64,000 bases of DNA from Leifsonia sp. Root4 (GTDB lineage: Bacteria; Actinomycetota; Actinomycetes; Actinomycetales; Microbacteriaceae): positions 1-64,000 of the forward strand of contig NZ_LMDN01000007.1 of assembly GCF_001425085.1 (NCBI RefSeq). The letters are read 5' to 3'. The notes beneath the pieces were generated by a model. That model saw only the letters and a program-made list of their open reading frames with translations. It did no database searches and was not told the DNA's origin. Positions 23,023-33,233 of this stretch are shown here, piece after piece. Made by a program: the position numbers and the translations under genes. Within the stretch, counting starts at the first letter, position 1. The number at the start of each line of letters is the position of its first letter.

Positions 23023-24672
23023 ATGCCAGAGACCATCGACGCCATCATCATCGGAGCCGGGCTCTCCGGCCTCGTCGCCGCCGCAGAGCTCGTGGAGGCA
23101 GGCAAACGCGTGCTGATCGTCGAGCAGGAGCCGGAGGCCAGTCTCGGTGGGCAGGCATGGTGGAGTTTCGGGGGGCTGTTCCTGATCGACTCCCCCGAGC
23201 AGCGGCGGATGGGTGTCAAGGACACCAAGGAACTCGCTCGCCAGGACTGGTTCGGCAGTGCGGGCTTCGACCGCGATGAGGACATGTGGCCGCGGCGTTG
23301 GGCCGAGGCCTACCTGGACTTCGCTGCGCGCGAGAAGCGGGACTGGCTGCACGCCAAGGGCGTGCGCTTCTTCCCCGTCGTCGGCTGGGCGGAGCGTGGC
23401 AGCGGCATGGCAACAGGGCACGGCAACTCGGTTCCGCGCTTCCACATCACCTGGGGCACCGGCCCCGGCGTCCTTGAGCCATTCATCGCCAGGGTGCGCG
23501 ATGGTGTGCAGGCGGGCCTCGTCACCGCCAAGCACCGCCACCAGGTCGATGAACTGATCGTCGAGGATGGAGCCGTCGTCGGCGTCACGGGCAGCGTTCT
23601 CGCGCCCAGCAGCGCCGCACGCGGAGAGGCCAGCAGCCGCGACGTGATCGGCGCCTTCGAGTTCCGCGCCCCCGCGGTGATCGTGGCATCCGGCGGGATC
23701 GGCGGCAACCACGATCTCGTGCGCAAGCAGTGGCCCGCGCGCCTCGGCACCCCGCCGACCGAGATGCTGAGCGGTGTTCCCGCCCACGTCGACGGACGGA
23801 TGCTCGGCATCGCCGAATCGGCCGGTGCACGACTGATCAACGGCGACAGGATGTGGCACTACGTCGAGGGCATTCAGAACTGGGACCCGGTGTGGAACCT
23901 TCACGGCATCCGCATTCTCCCCGGGCCGTCATCGCTCTGGTTCGACGCGACGGGCACACGTCTGCCGGTTCCGCTGTTCCCCGGCTTCGACACCCTCGGA
24001 ACCCTCGAGCATCTCAGGACGACCGGCCACGACCACAGCTGGTTCGTGCTCACGCAGAAGATCATCGAGAAGGAGTTCGCTCTCTCCGGCAGCGAGCAGA
24101 ACCCCGATCTGACGGGGAAGGACGTGAAGCTGCTCGCCACGCGCGTCGCCCCAGGCGCGCCGGGACCGGTGGAGGCGTTCAAGCGCAACGGCGCGGACTT
24201 CGTCGTCGCGGACACCCTCGACGAGTTGCTCGCGGGCATGCAGGCACTCTCCCCCGACGTGCCGATCGACACGGTGCGTGTGCGGGCAGAGGTCGAGGCC
24301 CGCGACCGCGAGATCGACAACGACTTCAGCAAGGACATGCAGGTGGTCGCCCTCCGCGGGGCGCGGAAATACCGCGGAGACAAGCTGATCCGCGTGGCCG
24401 GCCCGCACAAGATCCTCGACCCCAAGGCGGGGCCGCTGATCGCCGTGAAGCTGCACATCCTCACCCGCAAGAGCCTCGGCGGAATCGAGACGAACCTCGA
24501 TTCGCAGGCGCTCGACGCCGCGGGCACGCCCATCACCGGGCTGTACGCGGTCGGCGAGGCCAGCGGTTTCGGCGGAGGCGGCGTGCACGGTTACCGCTCG
24601 CTCGAGGGCACCTTCCTCGGCGGATGCCTGTTCAGCGGGCGCCAGGCCGGCCGGGCGGTCGCCGCACTCTGA
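23023..24672 (+). CDS. FAD-binding dehydrogenase (fumarate reductase/KstD-like flavoprotein)
   Basis: 549 aa from ATG 23023, with AAGGAG 8 nt upstream. N-terminal Rossmann motif GAGLSGLVAAAELVEAG, then GGQAWWSFGG and a C-terminal FAD-closing segment GLYAVGEASGFGGGGVHGYRSLEGTFLGGCLFSGRQAG, as in the FAD_binding_2 superfamily (fumarate reductase, 3-ketosteroid dehydrogenase). It belongs to the roughly 550-aa actinobacterial group annotated simply as FAD-binding dehydrogenase, for which I know no confirmed substrate. Cytoplasmic; no operon partner. A TACGGT at 22983-22988 may be its -10. Confidence 0.85.
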   Translation: MPETIDAIIIGAGLSGLVAAAELVEAGKRVLIVEQEPEASLGGQAWWSFGGLFLIDSPEQRRMGVKDTKELARQDWFGSAGFDRDEDMWPRRWAEAYLDFAAREKRDWLHAKGVRFFPVVGWAERGSGMATGHGNSVPRFHITWGTGPGVLEPFIARVRDGVQAGLVTAKHRHQVDELIVEDGAVVGVTGSVLAPSSAARGEASSRDVIGAFEFRAPAVIVASGGIGGNHDLVRKQWPARLGTPPTEMLSGVPAHVDGRMLGIAESAGARLINGDRMWHYVEGIQNWDPVWNLHGIRILPGPSSLWFDATGTRLPVPLFPGFDTLGTLEHLRTTGHDHSWFVLTQKIIEKEFALSGSEQNPDLTGKDVKLLATRVAPGAPGPVEAFKRNGADFVVADTLDELLAGMQALSPDVPIDTVRVRAEVEARDREIDNDFSKDMQVVALRGARKYRGDKLIRVAGPHKILDPKAGPLIAVKLHILTRKSLGGIETNLDSQALDAAGTPITGLYAVGEASGFGGGGVHGYRSLEGTFLGGCLFSGRQAGRAVAAL

Positions 24673-24690
24673 GGCGTCGCCGCCAGGCGG

Positions 24691-25890
24691 CTATCCGGCA
24701 GAGGTCGACGGCGTCCCGTTCAGCCGTTTGTCGGCCTTCCGGCGCACCCTGGCGGCCTTGATCTCGCTGTCTTCCTCCTTCATGAGCTGCTTGGTCTCAT
24801 CGAGGTCGCCGATCACGGGCCGCCACCACCAGGCGGCCGGGTTCGAGTCGATCAGCATGGCCCGCACGAGCAACGAGAGCGGAATCGCCAGGATCGCACC
24901 GATCGGGCCGATCAGCAGCGCCCAGAACAGCACCGAGAAGAAGGTGATCGACTGGCTGAGGGACACGGCGCCACCCACGACGCGGGGCTGGATGACGGAC
25001 TGGATGATTCCGTTGATCACCCCGTAGACGATGACAACGGCGATGACCATCGGCCAGCCCCCGGTGAGCAGGCCGAAGATCAGCGGAGGGATGATCGCGA
25101 TGAAATAGCCGATGTTGGGGATGAAGCTGCAGAGGAACGAGAGCATGCCCCAGAGCGCAGCGCCCGGAATCCCGAGGATGGCCAGCGCTGCCCAATTGAC
25201 GAGGCCCTGGGCCGCGCCGAGCACGGTCGTGACGACCATGTATCGGCGCACGCCGCTCGCATAGGTGTTCATCGACTTGACCACGAGCGGCTTGCTCGCT
25301 CCGAGTTGCTTGAACAGCGTCGGGATGAAGGCGGCATCCATGGCCATCAGAATCAGCATCGTCAGCACAATGACAACGGAGGTGGTGAGTCCGGCGACGC
25401 TTCCCAGGATGTCCGTGAAGAAGCTCACCAGCCGCGTCGGGTCGAAGCCGCTGATGAAGTCGTTGATCTGTTCCGGTCCGAAGCCCAGCGTGCTGAGCGA
25501 GGAAGCGAGGGAGGTGACGAAGGCGGTCAACTGCGGACCGTATTGCGGCAGCAGGGCGGCGAACTGCCCCAGGGCGAGGAAGAAGGCCCAGCCGAAGCCG
25601 CCGAGCAGCACGACGACCGCGGTGATCACGGAGCCCGTCGCGATCCCGCGCGGAACCCCACGCTGTTCGAGGGTCGTGCGCAGTGGGTGCACACAGATGG
25701 TGAGCACGAGCGCGAAGAACACGGGAGCGAAGATCGACCGCATACCGGCGATGCCGAAGGCCGCGACGGCCGCGCCACCGAGCGCCACCATCAGGAAGGC
25801 GTTGCGGTGCGGCGGTTCTGCCAACTCGGCCTCGCGCTCAGGCGCATAGGATTCGACGACCTTCGGCGTCTTCTTACGCGTCCACCACAT
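24691..25890 (-). CDS. AI-2E family membrane transporter
   Basis: 399 aa starting MWWTRKKTPKVVESYAPERE; a GGGGGA site precedes the ATG. The open frame extends 21 codons further upstream without support. It has about eight membrane helices, with a large middle loop and the family segments near PNIGYFIAIIPPLIFGLL and PLSLLVRAMLIDSNPAAWWWRP. Members of this family (TqsA, YtvI, YdbI) move signalling molecules, ions or sodium; the substrate here is not predictable. Convergent with the FAD-binding dehydrogenase gene, 18 nt apart. Confidence 0.88.
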   Translation of the reverse strand: MWWTRKKTPKVVESYAPEREAELAEPPHRNAFLMVALGGAAVAAFGIAGMRSIFAPVFFALVLTICVHPLRTTLEQRGVPRGIATGSVITAVVVLLGGFGWAFFLALGQFAALLPQYGPQLTAFVTSLASSLSTLGFGPEQINDFISGFDPTRLVSFFTDILGSVAGLTTSVVIVLTMLILMAMDAAFIPTLFKQLGASKPLVVKSMNTYASGVRRYMVVTTVLGAAQGLVNWAALAILGIPGAALWGMLSFLCSFIPNIGYFIAIIPPLIFGLLTGGWPMVIAVVIVYGVINGIIQSVIQPRVVGGAVSLSQSITFFSVLFWALLIGPIGAILAIPLSLLVRAMLIDSNPAAWWWRPVIGDLDETKQLMKEEDSEIKAARVRRKADKRLNGTPSTSAG

Positions 25891-25953
25891 GATGTCCCCC
25901 AAAGCCTCGGCGTCTGACGACGCACTCACTGCCCAGCACTCAGTACCCAGCAC

Positions 25954-25959
25954 ACACTA
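25954..25959 (-). promoter_or_regulatory. Candidate -10 box of the AI-2E transporter gene
   Basis: TAGTGT on the minus strand, about 64 nt before the ATG at 25890. The leader carries two near-copies of GTGCTGGG(T/C)A in tandem. Confidence 0.35.
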
Positions 25960-26003
25960 TCGAGCGGGGCGGCGGAGTTGACGGAGGCGGTGGGGGTGGC
26001 GGA

Positions 26004-26693
26004 TTACGAGCGCAGGCTCCACGGCTTGCGCCGCACGAGCACGTGACCGCGGCTCGTCGACAACCGTGTCCACGGCCCCGTCTCAAAGATCTGCACCGGC
26101 TCATCCGCGGAGAGGAAGCCGAGAGTGAATGCGGCGAACGCGGCTCCGGCCGGAACGTGCTCCAGCGATTCGATCGGGCGCCCCCACACCTCGGTGCGCA
26201 CGCGCTGCACGATCTGTTCTCCGACGCCGGAGGGGACCGCGGCGGCGACCTCGTCGATACCGGCTCTGGCGACGCCCTCGAGCGCGGCGGCATCCGCCGG
26301 CTCCTGACGGACCCAGCCTCCCTTGGGCGGCGAGATCCCCGCCCAGGTTACCGTGCTCACCTGGTGCGGCAGTGAGAGCGTGACCGGGCCCGTGTCTGCG
26401 CCCCCCTGTGCCGCCGCGACGGCCTCGGCACGCGCCAGTCGCTCCAGCAGGGAACGCGCCGGCACGACGGCGTCGAAGCCGGAGCTCTCGGCCAGGGCGA
26501 AGGTGCGCAGCCCCAGAACCGTCGGGCTCTCGTCGAGGATCCCGCGCGGGTAGAAGATCGCGGTGTAAGCGGCGAGGACACCCCCGGCGGCGATCAGCCG
26601 GACCGATCCGTCTTCGACGCGCCCGGCACGGGACAGATACGTTTGCATGTCGCCGACGGCATAGCGGTCAACGAGCGAAAAGGAGTCAGACAT
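26004..26693 (-). CDS. Conserved actinobacterial protein of unknown function
   Basis: 229 aa, no membrane segment or signal peptide. I do not recognise a family. The protein is rich in Ala, Val and Leu and looks like a soluble alpha/beta protein; notable segments are GGVLAAYTAIFYPRGILDESPTVLGLRTFAL and a C-terminal RLSTSRGHVLVRRKPWSLRS. AGGAG directly abuts the ATG, too close for a normal ribosome site, while TAGTTT lies 9 nt upstream, so a leaderless RNA is possible. It is divergent from the tesB gene. Confidence 0.6.
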   Translation of the reverse strand: MSDSFSLVDRYAVGDMQTYLSRAGRVEDGSVRLIAAGGVLAAYTAIFYPRGILDESPTVLGLRTFALAESSGFDAVVPARSLLERLARAEAVAAAQGGADTGPVTLSLPHQVSTVTWAGISPPKGGWVRQEPADAAALEGVARAGIDEVAAAVPSGVGEQIVQRVRTEVWGRPIESLEHVPAGAAFAAFTLGFLSADEPVQIFETGPWTRLSTSRGHVLVRRKPWSLRS

Positions 26694-26774
26694 CTCCTGT
26701 CTAAACTACATAACAGACGCGAGGTATTCCTCCCGCACCGACCCCCACTCCGGGCGCATCACGATGGAGGACGC

Positions 26775-27647
26775 ATGATCGGACCAATCGAAGGTCTTCT
26801 CAGCACTCTCGACCTCACCGACACCGGTGCACGCACGAGCGAAGACATCTTCACCGGTCCCTCGCAATGGATGCCGCTCGGCCGCGTTTTCGGCGGTCAG
26901 GTGCTCGCGCAGTCCGTCACCGCCGCGATGCGCACGGTGCCCGATGAGCGAATCGTGCACTCGATGCACGGCTACTTCCTGCGGCCCGGCGATGTGAACC
27001 TCCCGATCACCTTCTCGGTCGATCGCATCCACGACGGACGCTCATTCTCGACCAGGCGCACGCAGGCCTACCAGGACGGCGTGCCGATCCTGTCGATGAT
27101 CGCCTCCTTCCAGGACGGCGACTCCGGCCTCAGCCACCAGATCGAGATGCCGGATGACATGCCGGAACCCGAAAGCCTGCCGACGACCGCCGAGGTGCTC
27201 GCCCACGTCGACCACGACGCGGCACGCTACTGGTCGGCCGAGCGCGCATTCGACATGCGCCACGTGCCCTCCTCGATCTATCTCACCGTCGACGGGGAGC
27301 GCACGGCGCACCAGGCCGTGTGGATGAAGGCCGTCGGTCCGCTGCCGGACGACCCCAATCTGCACCGCGCAGCGCTGGCATACGCCAGCGACTACTCGAT
27401 TCTCGAGCCCGTGATGCGCGCGCACGGCGTCGCCTGGGCCAAGCCCGGCCTGAAGATCGCCAGCCTCGACCACGCGATGTGGTGGCACCGTTTCGGACGG
27501 GTCGACGAGTGGATGCTCTACGTACAGGACTCGCCGAGTGCCGCAGGCGGTCGCGGCCTGTCCCGAGGCAGCATCTTCTCGCGCAGTGGCGTGTTGCTGG
27601 CCTCCGTGGCTCAAGAGGGCATGATCCGGGTGCCGGAGAGCGCCTAG
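26775..27647 (+). CDS. tesB: Acyl-CoA thioesterase II
   Basis: 290 aa from ATG 26775, with GGAGG 4 nt upstream. A double hot-dog fold: N-terminal half with FTGPSQWMPLGRVFGGQVLAQSVTAA, C-terminal half with HRAALAYASDYSILEPVMRAHG, followed by SLDHAMWWHR. The catalytic Asp/Thr/Gln triad of TesB enzymes is expected in the second half. It cleaves acyl-CoA to free acid and CoA in the cytoplasm. Length is normal for the family. Confidence 0.93.
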   Translation: MIGPIEGLLSTLDLTDTGARTSEDIFTGPSQWMPLGRVFGGQVLAQSVTAAMRTVPDERIVHSMHGYFLRPGDVNLPITFSVDRIHDGRSFSTRRTQAYQDGVPILSMIASFQDGDSGLSHQIEMPDDMPEPESLPTTAEVLAHVDHDAARYWSAERAFDMRHVPSSIYLTVDGERTAHQAVWMKAVGPLPDDPNLHRAALAYASDYSILEPVMRAHGVAWAKPGLKIASLDHAMWWHRFGRVDEWMLYVQDSPSAAGGRGLSRGSIFSRSGVLLASVAQEGMIRVPESA

Positions 27648-27713
27648 CGGGTCACTCAAGTCTGGGGCTAGTCTCGTCCTCACGTGATCCATCACTCAGC
27701 GAAGAGGGTGCGC

Positions 27714-28184
27714 ATGAACGAGGCGAATGACATCAGCAGGCGCACACTCGTGCGGCTCGGCGGCGCGGGAGTTGCCGCCGCAACGATCGCCCTCGCCGGA
27801 TGCTCTCCGGCCGACGGCGGTTCTGGCGGGTCGGGAGCCGAGTCCGGCTCCGACCCCGGATCACCGACGCCGAGCGGCACGGCTCCACCGAGCGGCACGG
27901 AGATCGCGAAGCTCAGCGCCGTCGCGGTTGGCGAGAGCATCGGCGTCGTCGTGGGCGGAGCGAGCCTGCTCATCGCGCAGCCGACCGCCGGCGACGTTGT
28001 GGCGTTCAGCGCCATCTGCTCACATCAGCAGTGCATTGTCGCCCCGGCCCAGACCGAGTTCCACTGCCCCTGCCACGGTTCCCGTTATGACGCGGCGACG
28101 GGCGATGTGCTCGAGGGACCTGCCATCAATCCCTTGACGCCGGTGCCCGTCAGCGTCGACGGTGACTCGATCGTGACGAGCTGA
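27714..28184 (+). CDS. Rieske [2Fe-2S] lipoprotein with Tat signal
   Basis: 156 aa from ATG 27714, AGAGGG upstream. The N-terminus combines a twin-arginine motif (ISRRTLVRLGG, Arg 9-10) with a lipobox LAGC at 27-30, so a folded Fe-S protein is exported and lipid-anchored outside. After a Gly/Ser/Pro linker, the Rieske fold has CSHQQC and CPCHGSRYD, the two Cys-His pairs that bind the cluster. It is an electron carrier; the partner is not encoded here apart from a membrane protein 12 bp downstream. Similar small exported Rieske proteins occur outside bc1 complexes. Confidence 0.9.
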   Translation: MNEANDISRRTLVRLGGAGVAAATIALAGCSPADGGSGGSGAESGSDPGSPTPSGTAPPSGTEIAKLSAVAVGESIGVVVGGASLLIAQPTAGDVVAFSAICSHQQCIVAPAQTEFHCPCHGSRYDAATGDVLEGPAINPLTPVPVSVDGDSIVTS

Positions 28185-28195
28185 ACGGCCGCATC

Positions 28196-28708
28196 GTGGA
28201 TGCCGCGTTCTTCGACTACGTGGTCAATGGGCTGCCGCTGCACGTGCTCATCGTGCACGTCGTCGTGGTGCTCGTACCCGTCGTCGCCGTCACCGTGCTC
28301 CTCGCCGCGTGCTGGCCGGCAGCACGGCGCTGGCTCGGGATCATCCCACCACTCGGGGCGCTCGCACTGCTCGGGCTCGTGCCGCTCACGACCGCCGCCG
28401 GGGAGTGGCTGCAGCTGCGCGTCGGTGAGGCCCCGCTGATTCAGACCCACGCCGCGCTCGGCCTGACCCTGTACCCCTGGGTGATCGCGCTGGCCGTCGT
28501 GGCGGTGGCGCAGTGGGTGTGGTTCCGGCTGTTGGCACCGCGCACGGCGCCGACGGCGCGGGTGCTCCGCCGCGCGGTCGCTGCGGTATTCATCGTGGCG
28601 GCGCTCATCGTCGCGGCCGGGTCGATTGTGACGGTCGTGCAGATCGGCGAATCGGGGGCGCGCGCCGTCTGGGACGGCTCGTTCAGCGATGAGCCGCTGC
28701 GCGACTGA
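28196..28708 (+). CDS. DUF2231-like small membrane protein
   Basis: 170 aa, GTG start 12 bp after the Rieske stop and probably in the same operon. Four hydrophobic helices are visible (LHVLIVHVVVVLVPVVAVTVLLAACW; LGIIPPLGALALLGLVPLTTAAG; ALGLTLYPWVIALAVVAVAQWVWF; AVAAVFIVAALIVAAGSIVTVVQIG). The His residues in the first and third helices (LPLHVLIVH, IQTHAAL) could bind haem, as suggested for DUF2231 proteins. It may anchor or reduce the adjacent Rieske protein; this is inferred from gene order. Confidence 0.7.
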   Translation: MDAAFFDYVVNGLPLHVLIVHVVVVLVPVVAVTVLLAACWPAARRWLGIIPPLGALALLGLVPLTTAAGEWLQLRVGEAPLIQTHAALGLTLYPWVIALAVVAVAQWVWFRLLAPRTAPTARVLRRAVAAVFIVAALIVAAGSIVTVVQIGESGARAVWDGSFSDEPLRD

Positions 28709-28735
28709 GAATCGGATGCAGCGCCGAGCAGTGGA

Positions 28736-29215
28736 TCAGCGGCGTTTGCTGAACTCCACGGGCTGATCGAGGTACGGGGTCCACGCGGCGCGCTCGGCGG
28801 CATTGATGCGGCGTGGACGCTCAGTCACGGCATCCACGAGCACGATCGTCGTCGCCGCTCGGGTGAAGAGCGTCGCATCGACGGAGCCGGCCGGTGACCA
28901 GACCTCGTAGCAGACCTCAAGGCTCGCCCCACCGATGTGGCCGATCCAGAGCTGTATGTCGAGCGGCTGGCGGAGGTACGGGATGGCAACGAGGTACTCG
29001 ATCTCCTGCCTGGCGATCAGGGTGAGCGTCGAGGCTCCCGGCCGGCCGTCGAGCACGGCGGTGCTGGCCCCGACCGCGCTGGCGTGCCCGTCGTCGTTCG
29101 ACCAGAACGCCTCGATGCGGGCCTCCTCCAGGAGGCGCAGCATCTCGGCGTTGTTGACGTGCCCGTAGGCGTCGAGGTCCGACCAGCGCAGCCGCGTCGG
29201 AACGTGCAGTCTCAT
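28736..29215 (-). CDS. Acyl-CoA thioesterase, single hot-dog (4HBT/YbgC-like)
   Basis: 159 aa. The motif RWSDLDAYGHVNNAEMLRLLEEAR contains the catalytic Asp and the HVNN signature of 4-hydroxybenzoyl-CoA thioesterase relatives. GAGG precedes the ATG by 6 nt. It lies 22 nt downstream of ettA and is likely co-transcribed with it. Substrate chain length cannot be read from the sequence. Confidence 0.87.
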   Translation of the reverse strand: MRLHVPTRLRWSDLDAYGHVNNAEMLRLLEEARIEAFWSNDDGHASAVGASTAVLDGRPGASTLTLIARQEIEYLVAIPYLRQPLDIQLWIGHIGGASLEVCYEVWSPAGSVDATLFTRAATTIVLVDAVTERPRRINAAERAAWTPYLDQPVEFSKRR

Positions 29216-29237
29216 CGGAACCTCGACGTCTGGCGGG

Positions 29238-30920
<1,683 letters not shown>

Positions 30921-30924
30921 ATTG

Positions 30925-31428
30925 CTACCAGTCTATCGGCCGGGTGGTGCCGATGAGGCAGCTTCCCGTTGCGAGGAGGGGGGTGACGATGCTGTGGTAG
31001 CCGCCGCTGGCCGGTCCGAACTGGCCGATCAGGCATTCACCGTTGAACCGCACGGACCACTGCACAGAGTCCGCGGCGAGATCGACCGAGGTGCGGTCGA
31101 AGCCGACCTCCATGTCCGCCTTGGCGAAACCAGCGGCCACGAGCGCGTTGATGAAGGCCTCGCCGCCGGCATCGGGCGTGGCAACCACCACCGACTGGGC
31201 GATGGAGTCGAAGAAGGGCAGGTTGTCTGCCGCCGTGCCGTCCGGCTTCAAGGCGGCCGGCTCGACCGGCGCCGGTGTTTCCGTGGGCGCGGTCGTCACC
31301 GTCGGCAGCTCCGTCGGCTGGGGTGCTGGGGAGGTGCACGCCGTGAGTGCGAGCATCGCCGCCGTCGCGGCGAGCGCGAGCATCAGCCGCGGCATCCGAC
31401 GGGCGTCTGCATGGCTGTGAATCGACAT
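30925..31428 (-). CDS. DUF6993-type lipoprotein
   Basis: 167 aa. The signal ends in the lipobox LTAC at about 28-31 (LALAATAAMLALTACTSPAPQPTELP), followed by a Pro/Thr-rich linker and a globular domain with two Cys (GECLIGQFG, TGSCLIGTTRPIDW) that may form a disulfide. This resembles the DUF6993 lipoproteins of Microbacteriaceae, of unknown function. The ATG at 31428 follows TAGACT by 6 nt, a leaderless pattern. It sits between ssb and ettA on the same strand. Confidence 0.75.
   Translation of the reverse strand: MSIHSHADARRMPRLMLALAATAAMLALTACTSPAPQPTELPTVTTAPTETPAPVEPAALKPDGTAADNLPFFDSIAQSVVVATPDAGGEAFINALVAAGFAKADMEVGFDRTSVDLAADSVQWSVRFNGECLIGQFGPASGGYHSIVTPLLATGSCLIGTTRPIDW
30930..30935 (-). 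promoter_or_regulatory. -10 box of ettA
   Basis: TAGACT ends 9 nt before the ATG at 30920, inside the last codons of the lipoprotein gene. There is no ribosome site, so a leaderless or very short leader is likely. Confidence 0.45.
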
Positions 31429-31434
31429 CTGACG

Positions 31435-31440
31435 AGTCTA
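31435..31440 (-). promoter_or_regulatory. -10 box for leaderless lipoprotein transcript
   Basis: TAGACT ends 6 nt before the ATG at 31428; no ribosome site. Confidence 0.55.
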
Positions 31441-31453
31441 TGGGGGCGCCCAA

Positions 31454-31957
31454 CTAGAACGGTGTCGGCTCGAGTGCGGCGGGCTGCCCCGGTGTCGCCC
31501 AGTGCTCGTGAGGCACCGCGTCGCCGGTGTCTGCTGGCGACGGTTCGCCCGACCCAGCGGCGACGGGCTGCGCGGCTTCGAGCGGTGCGCTGCGCGTCGC
31601 CCGCGTGTAGCTGGCCGTGCCCCATTGCAGGTCGAGGCCGATCACATCGGCCTCGAGGTCGACGGAGGTGCCCTGGCGCTCCCCCGTGTCCCATGCCCGC
31701 AGGTGCAGGCGCCCGGTCACAATCACCGGGTCGCCCTTGTGCAACGTCTGGATCGCATTCGCGGCGAGGCCCCTGAACGCAGTGACCGTGTACCAGTTGG
31801 TGCTGCCGTCGACCCAGCTGTTGCTGTTCTTGTCGAACTTGCGCTGGGTCGATGCCATCCGGAACTTGATGAGCGGTACGCCGCTCGGTGTCGTCTTCGC
31901 CTCCGGATCGGTGCCGATCACACCCAGCACCGTGATGATGTCGTTGGAATCACGCAT
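31454..31957 (-). CDS. ssb: Single-stranded DNA-binding protein
   Basis: 167 aa from ATG 31957, GAGAGGA upstream; the open frame continues far upstream but without conservation. OB-fold typical of SSB: ITVLGVIGTDPEAKTTPSGVPLIKFRMAS, then NWYTVTAFRGLAANAIQTLHKGDPVIVTGRLHLRAW. The C-terminal tail ends EPTPF rather than the acidic DDDIPF tip of the replication SSB, so this is probably a secondary SSB paralogue with weaker protein-partner binding. It is not next to rpsF/rpsR, which also points to a second copy. Confidence 0.88.
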   Translation of the reverse strand: MRDSNDIITVLGVIGTDPEAKTTPSGVPLIKFRMASTQRKFDKNSNSWVDGSTNWYTVTAFRGLAANAIQTLHKGDPVIVTGRLHLRAWDTGERQGTSVDLEADVIGLDLQWGTASYTRATRSAPLEAAQPVAAGSGEPSPADTGDAVPHEHWATPGQPAALEPTPF

Positions 31958-32209
31958 GGCTTCGTCCTCTCGTCGCTGCTGTGCCCGTGGGGCTCGCGTC
32001 TCTGGCCGGCGCCCGTGCGCCGGTCCGTGGTCGCGGCACCGCGGCTCGTGCCCATCCGACGCTGCCGCGACCACGTGTACCGAGTGTGCGCCGCGGTACC
32101 GCATCCGCACCGGTCGACGCTTTGGCTGTGCAGTTCTCGCACCATCAACCCCGCTGTGCACAACAGGTGGCCGCGGTGTCACAGTACGAAGCCCGGCCGT
32201 TGCCGCCCC

Positions 32210-32215
32210 TAGAGT
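32210..32215 (+). promoter_or_regulatory. -10 box for leaderless aldo/keto reductase transcript
   Basis: TAGAGT ends 6 nt before the ATG at 32222. A GGAG lies too close to the ATG (2 nt) to act as a normal ribosome site. Confidence 0.55.
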
Positions 32216-32221
32216 GGAGCA

Positions 32222-33229
32222 ATGAGCTATGTTGCTGCCGCAGACCGCTATGACACGATGACGTACAACCGCACGGGACGGAGCGGGTTGAAGCTGCCCG
32301 CGATCTCGCTCGGGCTCTGGCACAACTTCGGCCACGAACGCCCCATGGACACGCAGCGCGCCGTGCTCCGCCGGGCATTCGACCTCGGCGTCACGCATTT
32401 CGACCTCGCCAACAACTACGGCCCGCCCGCCGGCTCCGCCGAGACGAACTTCGGACGTATCTTCGCCGAGGACTTCCGCGGCTACCGCGACGAGATGATC
32501 ATCTCCAGCAAGGCCGGATACGACATGTGGCCGGGACCGTACGGCGAATGGGGATCCCGCAAGTACATGCTGTCGTCGCTAGATGCGAGCCTCGGCCGGC
32601 TCGGCCTCGACTACGTCGACATCTTCTACTCGCACCGGCCAGACCCGAACACGCCCATTGAAGAGACCATGGGCGCTCTCGTGACTGCCGTGCAGCAGGG
32701 CAAGGCACTCTACGTCGGCCTCTCCAACTACAGCCCGGAACAGACCCGTGCAGCGGCCGCCGTGCTGGCTGAGCACAAGGTCCCGCTGCTGATCCACCAG
32801 CCGAGCTACTCGCTGTTCAACCGCCACGTCGAGGCCGGGCTCCTTCCGGTTCTCGACGAGCTCGGTGCCGGCTGCATCGTGTTCTCGCCGCTCGCACAGG
32901 GGCTGGCCACCAACCGCTACCTCGGCGGCGACATCCCTGCCGGTTCGCGCGCGGCCACCAGCCGATTCCTGAACCCGGAGCAGATCAGCCCCGTTTACCT
33001 CGAGCGCGCCCGCGCGCTCGACGCGATCGCCGCCGACCGCGGGCAGTCGCTCGCCCAGCTCGCCCTCAGCTGGGTGCTGCGCCAGTCGACCGTCACGAGC
33101 GCGCTCATCGGTGCGAGCAGCGTCACCCAGCTCGAGCAGAACGTCGCTGCACTGGAGGCCCCGCCGCTCACCGACGAGGAGATCGCCGCAATCGAACCGT
33201 TCGCGGTGGACGGCACCGGCCTGCGTTGA
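32222..33229 (+). CDS. Aldo/keto reductase (YghZ/L-glyceraldehyde-3-phosphate reductase type)
   Basis: 335 aa TIM-barrel NADPH reductase. Catalytic Asp/Tyr in THFDLANNYGPPAGSAETNFG, Lys in IISSKAGYDMWPGPYGEWGSRKYM and His in DIFYSHRPDPNTPIEETMGAL. The long insertion with WPGPYGEWGSRKY is characteristic of YghZ (GPR). It reduces small aldehydes such as glyceraldehyde 3-phosphate or methylglyoxal. Cytoplasmic and normal in length. It is followed four bases later by the EamA transporter gene. Confidence 0.9.
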   Translation: MSYVAAADRYDTMTYNRTGRSGLKLPAISLGLWHNFGHERPMDTQRAVLRRAFDLGVTHFDLANNYGPPAGSAETNFGRIFAEDFRGYRDEMIISSKAGYDMWPGPYGEWGSRKYMLSSLDASLGRLGLDYVDIFYSHRPDPNTPIEETMGALVTAVQQGKALYVGLSNYSPEQTRAAAAVLAEHKVPLLIHQPSYSLFNRHVEAGLLPVLDELGAGCIVFSPLAQGLATNRYLGGDIPAGSRAATSRFLNPEQISPVYLERARALDAIAADRGQSLAQLALSWVLRQSTVTSALIGASSVTQLEQNVAALEAPPLTDEEIAAIEPFAVDGTGLR

Positions 33230-33233
33230 TCAG

